Assembly (NCBI GenBank): GCA_002347125.1
Contig: DDXG01000235.1
Span: 1-14,461 of the forward strand
Direction of reading: 5' to 3'
DNA length: 14,461 nucleotides
Source: Phycisphaerales bacterium UBA2266
Lineage (GTDB): Bacteria; Planctomycetota; Phycisphaerae; Sedimentisphaerales; Anaerobacaceae
Part shown: positions 1-8,045 of the stretch, in pieces
Numbering within the stretch: the first letter of the stretch is position 1
Layout of the letters: the number at the start of each line of letters is the position of its first letter
Notes under the pieces: model-generated
What the model was told of the DNA's origin: nothing
What the model saw: only the letters and a program-made list of their open reading frames with translations
The model's database searches: none
Translations under genes and position numbers: made by a program

Positions 1-276
1 CTGGTCGTGGGTCTTGCATGGCATCTCAATGTCAGCCGCCCGCCGGTCGAGGCCATTGAGCCCAACACGGAGCAGACGGCTTCGGTCTTGCAGACAGGCC
101 AGTTGCCGCTGGCTGCCGGGTCTGCGAAATCCGAACATGGGCGGCTTGAGAGAATGGGGGATATCAGCCGGAGGGTGGATTGGTATGGTTTTACCGATCC
201 GCAGGGGAATCGGTGGATCGTGGAAGGGCTGCGAGAAAATCGCATTGTGCCGGCATCGTACGGCGGCGATCTGTGA
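1..276 (+). CDS. C-terminal fragment of an unrecognised protein, possibly membrane-anchored
   Basis: The reading frame is open from the left edge and ends with TGA at 274-276, so about 91 C-terminal residues are visible and the true start lies outside the window. The first visible residues (LVVGLAWHL) are hydrophobic and could be the end of a membrane segment. A polar linker follows, then a short compact end with an aromatic-rich stretch (VDWYGFTDPQGNRW). I recognise no catalytic motif. It stops 37 bases before the exported PDZ protein and lies on the same strand, so the two are probably co-transcribed. A membrane protein upstream of an exported PDZ protein would suit an envelope-stress or anti-sigma arrangement, but nothing in the visible part proves that. 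Codon use matches the neighbours, which supports it as real coding sequence. Confidence 0.6.
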   Translation: MVVGLAWHLNVSRPPVEAIEPNTEQTASVLQTGQLPLAAGSAKSEHGRLERMGDISRRVDWYGFTDPQGNRWIVEGLRENRIVPASYGGDL

Positions 277-313
277 TCGAAGACACAAACTCCAATTATT
301 CGAGGAACAGACA

Positions 314-1378
314 ATGAAGACGAAATGGTTGGTCGCAATGCTTGTGGGGTTGGGGTGCTCTGGGTTGGTGGCGGCCGGGCAGGGTAGGCCGTACCTTGGG
401 GTGCTACTGGATGATCAGCCTTTGCCGGCACTGCTGACGAAACACCTGCAACTCGACGAGGGGCAGGGGGTTCGGATTCGCAACGTGCAGAAGGACAGCC
501 CCGCGGACAGGGCGGGCCTGGAGCGTGATGACATCGTTATCGCGTTCCAGGGCGAGAAGGTGATGGGGCTCAGTGCGTTGGTTGACGCGGTTCGTGCCGC
601 CGATGCCGAGAAGCCGGTGTCACTGGAGGTCATTCACCTCGGGCAGCGAAAGACCCTTGAAGTACGACTCGGCCGGCTCACGGGCGAACCTACGGCCGAT
701 GATTGGAAATACCCGCCGGAGCCCCGGCTGGAGGAGTCGTGGATGCCGGGACGGGTGTTCCGTCTTGGGCCGGACGGCCGGGAGTGGGAGCAGTTGGACG
801 TCCCGGACATCGAGCGACAACTGGGGGAGGGCCTGTTGTCCATGCAGCAGTACCGCTTCAAGCACGTCGACGGCGACGAGGTATACGACGTTCGGATAGA
901 GGGCAATCCCCACGATTCAAGTACAAGGATCAGGGTCGAGGCAGGCGACGAGGCGTACGACACGACCGTCAAGGACGTGGCGAAACTGCCGAAGGATGTG
1001 CGGCGGATTGTCGAGGAGTCACTCAGGACGGCCCGCGAGTCGTCCCGTGTGCGCGTTGTGACGCCGCCCCACGGCTGGAATACGCCCGATACGGAACCGT
1101 GGCGCCGGTACTTCTACGATCTTCGAATACCCGAACGATTGAGAGATCTTGGGACACGGTCGCGCGATGAGGTGCTGGAGCGGCTCGAAAAGCAGATGAA
1201 GGCGATGCAGGAGCGGATGGAGCGCTACGAGCAGCGGACCAAGGAGTTGTATGAGAGACTGCTGGATCGGCTGGATCGCCACAACAGGACCGAGGACCCT
1301 GATGGGTCCGATGAGGATGGGGCCATCGACGAACCACGGTCGGACCAGCCGCCGTCGGAGACGGGCGACTTGACATAG
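314..1378 (+). CDS. Exported PDZ-domain protein with C-terminal coiled coil
   Basis: This is a 354-residue protein. The frame is open further upstream, but ATG 314 is chosen because GAGGAA at 302-307 is well spaced from it and a signal peptide begins there (KTK, then a hydrophobic core to about residue 20, cleavage likely near VAA). Residues about 25-122 form one PDZ domain: a YLGV strand at 27-30, the DSPADRAGLERDDIV turn typical of HtrA-type PDZ domains at 61-75, then the helix and last strand. No trypsin-like protease domain precedes it, so it is not an HtrA protease. Residues 130-270 match no family I know. Residues about 284-325 are a charged heptad-like helix (LERLEKQMKAMQERMERY), and the last 30 residues are acidic and disordered. 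It is probably a periplasmic adaptor or scaffold that binds protein C-termini. That role is inferred; the PDZ call is firm. Confidence 0.85.
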   Translation: MKTKWLVAMLVGLGCSGLVAAGQGRPYLGVLLDDQPLPALLTKHLQLDEGQGVRIRNVQKDSPADRAGLERDDIVIAFQGEKVMGLSALVDAVRAADAEKPVSLEVIHLGQRKTLEVRLGRLTGEPTADDWKYPPEPRLEESWMPGRVFRLGPDGREWEQLDVPDIERQLGEGLLSMQQYRFKHVDGDEVYDVRIEGNPHDSSTRIRVEAGDEAYDTTVKDVAKLPKDVRRIVEESLRTARESSRVRVVTPPHGWNTPDTEPWRRYFYDLRIPERLRDLGTRSRDEVLERLEKQMKAMQERMERYEQRTKELYERLLDRLDRHNRTEDPDGSDEDGAIDEPRSDQPPSETGDLT

Positions 1379-1610
1379 ATCGTCCGTCGACTCTCATCAG
1401 AACACTGTTCAGCCCGTGGACCGCGGCGGTGGGTTTGTATCTGGCGTCGAAGACGGCCGGATTTTTTGGGTCCGAGGCCGTTCGGTAAGATGGGGAATCC
1501 TGGTCTGACGCAGCGAAGAAGACAAGCGTCCATCCGGGACTTTATCGGACGGGGCCGCCGTCGGTTCGCCACGGCAGAGGCAACGGCCGCCGCGGGGGCG
1601 AGTTGCTCGG
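1379..1610. other. Non-coding stretch between the PDZ gene and the metalloprotease promoter
   Basis: No convincing gene is seen here. Open frames on both strands lack ribosome binding sites and recognisable protein character, and the longest rightward one runs out of frame into the metalloprotease gene. A T-run at about 1462-1467 has no clean GC stem directly in front of it, so I do not call a terminator. The stretch ends at the promoter beginning at 1611. Confidence 0.5.
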
Positions 1611-1639
1611 TTGACGTTGTCGCGTCGAGAGGATATAAT
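1611..1639 (+). promoter_or_regulatory. Sigma70-type promoter of the metalloprotease gene
   Basis: A -35 box TTGACG (1611-1616, five of six consensus bases) is separated by exactly 17 bases from a perfect -10 box TATAAT (1634-1639). Transcription should start near 1646. That leaves a leader of about 79 bases before the ATG at 1725. Confidence 0.85.
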
Positions 1640-1645
1640 ACTGCT

Positions 1646-1667
1646 CTTTCCGCACGGATGCGGAGAG
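1646..1667 (+). promoter_or_regulatory. Stem-loop at the predicted 5' end of the metalloprotease mRNA
   Basis: Bases 1646-1654 pair with 1659-1667 around a CGGA tetraloop, giving nine base pairs with one G-U. The hairpin begins at the transcription start predicted from the -10 box, so it would cap the mRNA. No T-run follows, so it is not a terminator. A 5' hairpin placed like this often protects a transcript from 5'-end-dependent decay; that role is inferred. Confidence 0.5.
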
Positions 1668-1724
1668 TCTTTACTCCAACGGATTGTGAATACGGACTGT
1701 CTGTACATGTAAGGAGATACGGCT

Positions 1725-4565
1725 ATGGCGCGTTTGTGGGCGAGGTTTTCCAGGGTGAGTGTGATGGCGGCGGTTTGCGCAATATGTCTGGGGTTTCTGC
1801 TCGGGGCGGCCGCGCCGAGCCAGCCGGAGTATCCGCCGGCCGAGAAGGTGCTGGAAGGTTTTGAGAAGGTGGTCTCGACGGCCGACGGCGCCCGCAGCTA
1901 CTACACGATCTACACGCGGGAGAAGGACGGCCAGATGTACGCGGCGCTGCCCGGCGGGTACGAGGGTCGCAAATTCTTCATGGCGATGACGATCGCCAGC
2001 GGCGAAGACTACGCGGGTCTCCAGGCCGGAGATATGTACGTCTACTGGAGGCGGTATGACAATCGCCTGGCGCTGATCGAGCCGAACATCCGGATTCGCT
2101 CGACGGGCGACGCCGAGTCGCGCAGCTCCGTGCAGCGGCTCTACACGGACCGCGTGCTCCTCGACGTGCCGATCGTAACGATGCTTGGCGGTTCGCCGGT
2201 CATTGACATGGATGCGTTGCTGATAGGCAACGCGGGCACGTTCTTCGGCGGCCAGGTGCGGGTGGCGAATTCCCGGCTGGTCAAGATCACCAAGGCCAAG
2301 GCATTCCCGGAGAACGTGGAGCTGGCGTTCGAGGTGCCGACCGGCACGGGCCGGCTTCAAAGCCTGCACTATTCGATCAGCCAGATTCCCTCCGGTTCAG
2401 GGTATCGTCCTCGTAAGGCCGATGAGCGCATCGGATACTTCACGACGACCTACCGGGATTTTGGCAAGCTGACCGAGTCCGATTCCCGGGTGCGCTACAT
2501 CAATCGCTGGCACCTGGAAAAGGCGGATCCATCGCTGCAGTTGAGCCCGCCCAAGCAGCCGATTGTCTTTTACATTGAGCATACCACGCCTGTGCGGTAT
2601 CGACGATGGATCCGCGAAGGTATTCTGCACTGGAACCAGGCGTTTGAGAAGGTGGGCATTTCGAATGCCGTAGAGGTGTACTATCAGGATGAGCGTAATG
2701 GGGCGCACATGGAGAAAGACCCCGAGGATGTCCGCTACAACTTCATCCGGTGGCTGAGCAACAACCAAGGCACGGCCATCGGACCGAGCCGGGTGCATCC
2801 GGAGACAGGGCAGATTCTGGACGCGGACGTGATTCTGACGGATGGGTGGATTCGGCATTACTGGACGACGTTCACGAAGGTCATGCCGAAGATCGTAATG
2901 GAGGGTATGAGTCCCGATACCCTGGCGTGGCTGCGGGACCGTCCGAATTGGGATCCGCGGGTATTGATGTGCGAGCCGTCCCAGCGGGCCTACGTATTGA
3001 AGGAGCTTGAGGCCCACGCGCACGAGCCCTACGGCGGCCATGCCCTGACCAAGAGCGATCCGGTCCTGATGGGCAAGAACGAGCACGATGGTCTGGCGGA
3101 CCGGACATGCCAGGTCAACGGGATGTGCACGCTGACGGAGGGCAAGGCGTTCGATGTGGCGATGTTCCGGATGATGTACGCGATGATGGCCGCGCAGGAT
3201 GATGACGACTCGAAGGATGAGTCCGCCGGCGGCGATCCCAACAAGGCCGAGGATCCGAACAAACCCAAAGAGCCCAAGCCGAAGAAGAAGGCCGAGCCGA
3301 TGATCGACGACATGCCGGAGGCGTTTATCGGGCCGCTGCTGTCGGACTTGGTCTGTCACGAGGTGGGCCACACGCTGGGCCTGCGGCACAACTTCAAGGC
3401 GTCAAGTGCGTACAGGTTGTCGGAGATCAACAGCGAGGAGTTCAAGGGGAACAAGCCGATGGCCGCCTCCATCATGGATTATCTGCCGGTGAACATCAAC
3501 TTTGAGGACGGCGAAATCCAGGGCGACTATGGGATGATCGGTGTCGGGCCCTACGACATGTGGGCGATTCAGTACGGCTATACGCCCAATGAGGTGGAGT
3601 TGCCGGCCATACTGAGCCGCGTGGCCGAACCCGAGTTGCAGTACGCCACGGACGAGGACACCTACGGTCCGGACCCGCTGGCCCGGAGGTACGATTTTAG
3701 TCGCGAACCGCTGGATTACGCAAAGAACCAGGTGCGGATCGCTCAGCACAATCGCGGACGCATCATTGCCGAGTTGGTCAAGGACGGCGAGAGCTGGGCC
3801 AGGACGCGACAGGCGTATGAGATGACGTTGGCGATGCAGTTGCGCGCCGTAAGCATGATGGGCAACTGGTTGGGTGGGGTGCACGTGTACCGTGACAAGA
3901 AGGGCGACAAGGGCGGGCGGCTCCCCATCGAGGTTGTCTCCGCCGAGAAGCAGCGAAATGCGCTGAACTTCGTTATCGAGAACACGTTGAACGACGAGGC
4001 ATTCGGACTGACAAACGATCTGCTGGTTCGCATGAGCGTGGACAAATGGTGGGATGATGCGTCGTCGGTTTTGGAGGATGCAGCCTGGCCGATCCATGAT
4101 CGGGTGATGTCGATCCAGGCGTCGGTTCTGTCGCTGCTGATGTATCCGTCGACGCTGTCGCGGATTTATGACAATGAGTTTCTTGTATCGGGCGACCAGG
4201 ATGCGCTGACCCTGCCGGAGTTGCTGAGCACGATCAGCAAGGCGGTCTGGGGCGAATTGGACGCCAAGTACGACAAGAAGTTCACGGCGCGCGAGCCCAT
4301 GATCAGCAGCTTACGGCGGAACCTGCAGCGGGTGCATATGGAGCTTCTCATTGAGCTGTCGGAATCGGGGGCGAGCTTCTCCGCGGCGCAGAAGCCCATA
4401 TCGGACCTGGCGCTCCAGCAACTGCGTCAGATCAAGGGCAGGGCGGACCGGATGAGCCGAAATCAGGCCGATAAGCTCGACGAGTACACGGCCGCCCACC
4501 TGAAAGACGTGAGCACCCGGATCAAGAAGGCGCTGGGTGCGCACTATGTGATTGGCAGTCTGTAA
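1725..4565 (+). CDS. Secreted zinc-dependent metalloprotease (DUF5117/DUF4953 type)
   Basis: This 946-residue protein is a predicted zinc peptidase acting outside the cytoplasm. ATG 1725 has AAGGAG at 1711-1716 and begins a signal peptide (basic start, hydrophobic core about residues 11-27, Ala-rich cleavage region). The zinc site is HEVGHTLGLRHN at residues 545-556, the extended metzincin form HExxHxxGxxH: H545, H549 and H555 are ligands and E546 is the catalytic base. A Met-turn candidate, SIMDY, has its Met at 584. The long N-terminal part (about 30-300) fits the DUF5118/DUF5117 modules that accompany this peptidase family, and the domain around the zinc site fits DUF4953. Residues about 492-525 are an unusual linker rich in Asp, Lys and Pro, just before the active site. 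The length is slightly above the usual 800-900. The gene has its own promoter and terminator, so it is monocistronic. Its substrate is unknown; nutritional protein breakdown or envelope processing are both possible. Confidence 0.9.
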   Translation: MARLWARFSRVSVMAAVCAICLGFLLGAAAPSQPEYPPAEKVLEGFEKVVSTADGARSYYTIYTREKDGQMYAALPGGYEGRKFFMAMTIASGEDYAGLQAGDMYVYWRRYDNRLALIEPNIRIRSTGDAESRSSVQRLYTDRVLLDVPIVTMLGGSPVIDMDALLIGNAGTFFGGQVRVANSRLVKITKAKAFPENVELAFEVPTGTGRLQSLHYSISQIPSGSGYRPRKADERIGYFTTTYRDFGKLTESDSRVRYINRWHLEKADPSLQLSPPKQPIVFYIEHTTPVRYRRWIREGILHWNQAFEKVGISNAVEVYYQDERNGAHMEKDPEDVRYNFIRWLSNNQGTAIGPSRVHPETGQILDADVILTDGWIRHYWTTFTKVMPKIVMEGMSPDTLAWLRDRPNWDPRVLMCEPSQRAYVLKELEAHAHEPYGGHALTKSDPVLMGKNEHDGLADRTCQVNGMCTLTEGKAFDVAMFRMMYAMMAAQDDDDSKDESAGGDPNKAEDPNKPKEPKPKKKAEPMIDDMPEAFIGPLLSDLVCHEVGHTLGLRHNFKASSAYRLSEINSEEFKGNKPMAASIMDYLPVNINFEDGEIQGDYGMIGVGPYDMWAIQYGYTPNEVELPAILSRVAEPELQYATDEDTYGPDPLARRYDFSREPLDYAKNQVRIAQHNRGRIIAELVKDGESWARTRQAYEMTLAMQLRAVSMMGNWLGGVHVYRDKKGDKGGRLPIEVVSAEKQRNALNFVIENTLNDEAFGLTNDLLVRMSVDKWWDDASSVLEDAAWPIHDRVMSIQASVLSLLMYPSTLSRIYDNEFLVSGDQDALTLPELLSTISKAVWGELDAKYDKKFTAREPMISSLRRNLQRVHMELLIELSESGASFSAAQKPISDLALQQLRQIKGRADRMSRNQADKLDEYTAAHLKDVSTRIKKALGAHYVIGSL

Positions 4566-4598
4566 CCGCCTCATTGCAGATTCCTCGATTGGACGGTT

Positions 4599-4634
4599 CA
4601 GGGCCGTGGGCAATCTCCCGCGGCCCTGTTTTTT
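4599..4634 (+). terminator. Rho-independent terminator of the metalloprotease gene
   Basis: Bases 4599-4610 pair with 4617-4628 to form a 12-bp GC-rich stem with one G-U pair and a six-base loop. Six T residues (4629-4634) follow at once. It lies 34 bases after the metalloprotease stop codon and separates that gene from the promoter at 4692. Confidence 0.93.
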
Positions 4635-4691
4635 CGTTGATTCGAGACCTTGCCGGGGCACGTGTGCCTGCCCGCCCCGGGGCATTGTCGA

Positions 4692-4720
4692 TGGACACCG
4701 TCCCGGGCGGCGGATATAAT
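4692..4720 (+). promoter_or_regulatory. Sigma70-type promoter of the DAHP synthase gene
   Basis: A -35 box TGGACA (4692-4697, five of six consensus bases) lies 17 bases before a perfect -10 box TATAAT (4715-4720). The start should be near 4727, giving a leader of about 97 bases. The leader contains a small GC hairpin (4737-4741 with 4749-4753), but no short peptide rich in aromatic residues and no T-run, so trp-style attenuation is not supported. Confidence 0.8.
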
Positions 4721-4823
4721 AGCCGACGCCGTTGTGGGGCCGTCGTAGGGCCCGCCGGCGAGGCTCGTGGATGGATCGCGGGTCGGTTCGATGGCAAGGG
4801 GTAGTCTGACGTTCTGAGGGTAC

Positions 4824-5912
4824 ATGGCTGAGCAGTTGAAGGAGTTGAACGCGAATCTCGCGGATATAGCCTCGTGGCTGAAGGTGGATCGGGCGCCTTG
4901 GGTCATCGCGGGGCCCTGCAGCGCCGAGTCTGAGCAGCAGATGCTGGAAACGGCCCGCGAGGTGGCGAGATGCCCGAATGTGAAGGCGTTTCGGGCCGGG
5001 CTATGGAAGCCGCGGACCCGGCCGAACATGTTCGAGGGGGTCGGCCGTGAGGGGCTGGCGTGGTTGCGGACGGTCAAGAGCCAGACGGGCTTGCCCACGA
5101 CGACGGAGGTTGACACGGCGCGGCACGTTGAGATGTGCCTGGCCAGCGGGGTGGACATTCTTTGGATTGGGGCCCGCACGACGGTCAATCCGTTCATGGT
5201 GCAGGAGATCGCCGAGGCCCTGCGGGGCGTCGATATGCCGGTGTTGGTGAAAAACCCCGTCAACGCGGAGTTGTCGTTGTGGCTGGGGGCTATCGAGCGC
5301 CTGTATCAGGCGGGTATTCGCAAACTCGGGGCGATCCATCGGGGGTTCTCGACGTACACCGAGAGCGAGTATCGAAACAGCCCGAATTGGCAGATTCCAA
5401 TCGAATTGAAGCGGCAGTTGCCGCGACTGCCGCTGATCTGCGATCCGAGTCATATCTCGGGCAACCGGGATCTTGTCGAGCGGGTGTCACAGATGGCCCT
5501 GGATCTGGGGATTCGGGGTCTGATGATTGAGACCCACATCAGCCCGGATAAGGCACTGAGCGACGCCAGGCAGCAGATTACCCCACAGACTCTGTTGGGT
5601 GTGATGGAGCGGCTGCACGCGCGGGAGGCGGCGATTGCCGACGAGGGCGTGCGGGCCCAGATCGCCGTGCTGCGGGCCGAAATCAGCCGGGTGGACTGGA
5701 AGATCATTCAGCACCTGGCGCAGCGAATGAAGCACGTGGACGAGATCGGCCGGCTCAAACAGCAGCACGGTATCGCGGTGCTGCAGATCGACCGCTGGGA
5801 GATGCTGCTGGAGGACCACATGGCCCGAGCCGCGGAGCTCGGGGTCGGCGGGGATTTCATCAAGTCCATATTCGAGTTGGTGCATGCCGAAGCGATCAAA
5901 CGGCAGTTGTGA
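4824..5912 (+). CDS. Bifunctional DAHP synthase (class I beta) / chorismate mutase
   Basis: The first domain would join phosphoenolpyruvate and erythrose 4-phosphate to make DAHP, opening the shikimate pathway. The second would turn chorismate into prephenate. Residues 1-265 are the barrel: GPCSAES at 30-36, KPR at 62-64, WIGART at 114-119, VKNP at 142-145, IHRGFS at 171-176, CDPSH at 206-210 and IETH at 235-238. C32, H210, E236 and D247 match the expected metal ligands. Residues about 275-362 are an AroQ-type helical mutase, with R284, R301, K312 and R324 aligning by eye with the substrate-binding residues of E. coli chorismate mutase, and E351 where that enzyme has Gln. There is no N-terminal ACT-like domain. 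The layout matches the Bacteroidetes/Prevotella fusion, in which the mutase part also mediates feedback control; that control is inferred here. The ribosome site is weak (TGAGGG at 4815-4820, only three bases before the ATG). Confidence 0.93.
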   Translation: MAEQLKELNANLADIASWLKVDRAPWVIAGPCSAESEQQMLETAREVARCPNVKAFRAGLWKPRTRPNMFEGVGREGLAWLRTVKSQTGLPTTTEVDTARHVEMCLASGVDILWIGARTTVNPFMVQEIAEALRGVDMPVLVKNPVNAELSLWLGAIERLYQAGIRKLGAIHRGFSTYTESEYRNSPNWQIPIELKRQLPRLPLICDPSHISGNRDLVERVSQMALDLGIRGLMIETHISPDKALSDARQQITPQTLLGVMERLHAREAAIADEGVRAQIAVLRAEISRVDWKIIQHLAQRMKHVDEIGRLKQQHGIAVLQIDRWEMLLEDHMARAAELGVGGDFIKSIFELVHAEAIKRQL

Positions 5913-5982
5913 GAAGGGATGTCTGCGCGTGTCCGATGAGGCAGGCGGAGTCATCGGTACCCTTGAATTGAGAGGGCAGGTC

Positions 5983-8010
5983 ATGAGAACAGCAAGGATT
6001 TGGATGGTCCTGGCAGTATGTCTTCCAGCCGGCGGCGGCCGGGCCAATGAGCTGCAGGTGCTCGGCGAGGCCCTCAGCGGGGGCAAACCCGCCGACATGA
6101 TGAATCGGTATCTCCGCGGCCTGGCGGACGTGGAGTTCGAGAAGTGGAAGGAGCGTTATGAGCAGATCAAGACGCCGGAGCAGATCACGGAGTATCAGCA
6201 GCGGCTTCGCTCGTGCTTCCTCGATGCGCTCGGGCGATGGCCGAGGCGGACGCCCCTGAATGCACGGGTAACCGGCGTGGTCCGGCGGCAGGGGTATCGT
6301 GTGGAGAAGGTGCTTTTTGAGAGCCAGCCGCAGTTCTATGTGACGGCGCTGCTGTTTGTTCCCGATTCGGAGCGCTTGGCGGCGCCGTATCCGGGCGTGC
6401 TGGTGCCGTGCGGACACGCTCGTGAGGCCAAGGGATACGAAAGCTATCAGACGATGGGGGCCCTGCTGGCTCTCAGCGGCATGGCGGCTCTCGTGTTCGA
6501 CCCCATCGACCAGGGCGAGCGCGGGCAGATGATGAGTCATTGGCCTTCCCTGTGGGGCACGCAGGGCCATACCATGACGGGGGTGGGGAGCATCCTCGTG
6601 GGACGCAATACGGCGTGGTTCGAGATATGGGATGGAATGCGGGGGATTGACTATCTGCAATCGCGGCCGGACGTCGATGGGGAGAGGATCGGCTGCACGG
6701 GCAATAGCGGAGGCGGCACGCAGACATCGTATCTGATGGCGCTGGATGATCGGATTGATGCGGCGGCGCCGAGTTGCTATATCACAAATTTCTATGAGCG
6801 CATTCTTGATCTGGGGGCTCAGGACGCCGAACAGAACATCTACGGCCAGCTTGCCTTTGGGATGGACCACGCAGACTATTTGATGATGCGGGCCCCGGCG
6901 GCGATCATGATTTGTGCGGCCACCCAGGACTTCTTCGACATTCGCGGGACCTGGCAGTCATTCCGATACGCTAAGCGGCTGTATTCGCGTATGGGGTTTG
7001 CCGAGCGGATCGATATTCTCGAGAACGATGCGCCGCACAACTACAACGAACTCCAACGGCAGAGCGTGGTGCGGTGGATGGCCCGGTGGCTGCAAGGCCG
7101 CGACGAGGCCATTGTTGAGCCTCAGATCAAGCTGCTGGACGCCAACGAATTTCAGGTCAGCCCCGAAGGGCAGGTCATGAAGATCGAGGGGGCGAGGTCC
7201 ACATACGATCTGAACCGGGCGTTCGAGAGGCGTCTGGCGCGGCAGCGCAGACAGTTGTGGGAGGAGAAGGGCCCTTCCGAGATGTTGCCGGAGGTCCGGC
7301 GGATTGCCGGGATTCGGCCGCTTGGCGAGATTGCCGAGCCCAACGTGGAGAAGGTCGGGACTATCGAACGTGCCGGTCTTCGGGTTGAGAAGCTGATGAT
7401 TGTGCCGGCGCAGGGTGTATTCCTGCCGGCTTTGAGGTATGTGCCGGCCGCCGGCGGGTCAGGCGAGGCGGTCTTGTACGTCCACGAGGCCGGCAAGGCG
7501 GCCGACGCGGGGCTGGATGGCCCCATCGAAAGACTCGTAGCGGAGGGCAAGACCGTGCTGGCGGTGGACCTTCGCGGCACCGGCGAGACGCAACAGACCA
7601 GGCAGAATTACTTCAAACCGTACAGCGGCGGCGACGGGCAGGATGCTTACACGGCGTATCTGCTGGGCAAGTCATACGTCGGGATGCGGGCTGAAGATGT
7701 GCTGCTATGCGGGCGGCTGCTGAGGGCCGAGGGGGCCGAGAGTGTCTCGTTGACCGCCGTGGGCAATGTAACCGTCCCGGCGCTTCATGCCGCGGCGGTT
7801 GAGCCGGGGTTGTTCCATGCGGTGATGCTCAAGCGGGGGCTGGTTTCGTGGAAGAGCGTCATCGAGTCCGGGATGAACATGAATCAATTGGTTAATACCG
7901 TACATGGGGCGCTGACGGTGTACGACCTGCCGGACTTACGGGCGTCCCTTGGGGACCGATTGCGCGTGGAAGAGCCGCTGAATGCGATGGGCGAGCCGGC
8001 CGGCCAGTGA
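5983..8010 (+). CDS. Secreted two-domain alpha/beta hydrolase, acetylxylan-esterase type
   Basis: This is 675 residues from ATG 5983, which has AGAGGG at 5971-5976 and opens a signal peptide (RTAR, hydrophobic core, cleavage near GRA at about 22). The frame is open further back into the previous gene, but that extension is not protein-like. The first hydrolase domain (about 65-390) has the nucleophile elbow GNSGGG with S242, a probable acid at D316 or D319 and H352 in DAPHNYN, so its triad is complete. Before the elbow, CGHAREAKGYE and FDPIDQGERGQM fit the oxyanion and substrate regions of acetylxylan-esterase and related hydrolases. The second domain (about 440-675) resembles another alpha/beta hydrolase (YVHEAGKA, VDLRGTGET), but the elbow position reads G594-N-V-T-V, without Ser, so it is probably not catalytic. 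The likely task is removing acyl groups from plant or algal polysaccharide outside the cytoplasm. It starts 70 bases after the DAHP synthase gene with no visible terminator or promoter between them. Confidence 0.8.
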   Translation: MRTARIWMVLAVCLPAGGGRANELQVLGEALSGGKPADMMNRYLRGLADVEFEKWKERYEQIKTPEQITEYQQRLRSCFLDALGRWPRRTPLNARVTGVVRRQGYRVEKVLFESQPQFYVTALLFVPDSERLAAPYPGVLVPCGHAREAKGYESYQTMGALLALSGMAALVFDPIDQGERGQMMSHWPSLWGTQGHTMTGVGSILVGRNTAWFEIWDGMRGIDYLQSRPDVDGERIGCTGNSGGGTQTSYLMALDDRIDAAAPSCYITNFYERILDLGAQDAEQNIYGQLAFGMDHADYLMMRAPAAIMICAATQDFFDIRGTWQSFRYAKRLYSRMGFAERIDILENDAPHNYNELQRQSVVRWMARWLQGRDEAIVEPQIKLLDANEFQVSPEGQVMKIEGARSTYDLNRAFERRLARQRRQLWEEKGPSEMLPEVRRIAGIRPLGEIAEPNVEKVGTIERAGLRVEKLMIVPAQGVFLPALRYVPAAGGSGEAVLYVHEAGKAADAGLDGPIERLVAEGKTVLAVDLRGTGETQQTRQNYFKPYSGGDGQDAYTAYLLGKSYVGMRAEDVLLCGRLLRAEGAESVSLTAVGNVTVPALHAAAVEPGLFHAVMLKRGLVSWKSVIESGMNMNQLVNTVHGALTVYDLPDLRASLGDRLRVEEPLNAMGEPAGQ

Positions 8011-8045
8011 GCCGCGGCTCGTGCTGATCTGTGGAGACCGGTGCT

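Noticed and set aside
14..313. An N-terminal extension of the PDZ protein frame back to 14
   Set aside because: The extension overlaps the upstream gene in another frame and is Arg/Ser-rich without domain character. ATG 314 has a good ribosome site and a signal peptide.
1466..1864. A 132-residue rightward frame spanning the metalloprotease promoter and start
   Set aside because: It contains the promoter and overlaps the metalloprotease gene out of frame. It has no ribosome site, and its composition is Arg/Gly-rich as expected of a GC-rich shadow.
2397..3389. A 330-residue leftward frame inside the metalloprotease gene
   Set aside because: It lies antisense to the zinc peptidase domains, is rich in His, Arg and Leu, and has no supported start.
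4721..4823. An attenuator or aromatic-amino-acid leader peptide before the DAHP synthase
   Set aside because: The leader has only a small 5-bp hairpin, no T-run and no short frame rich in Phe, Tyr or Trp.
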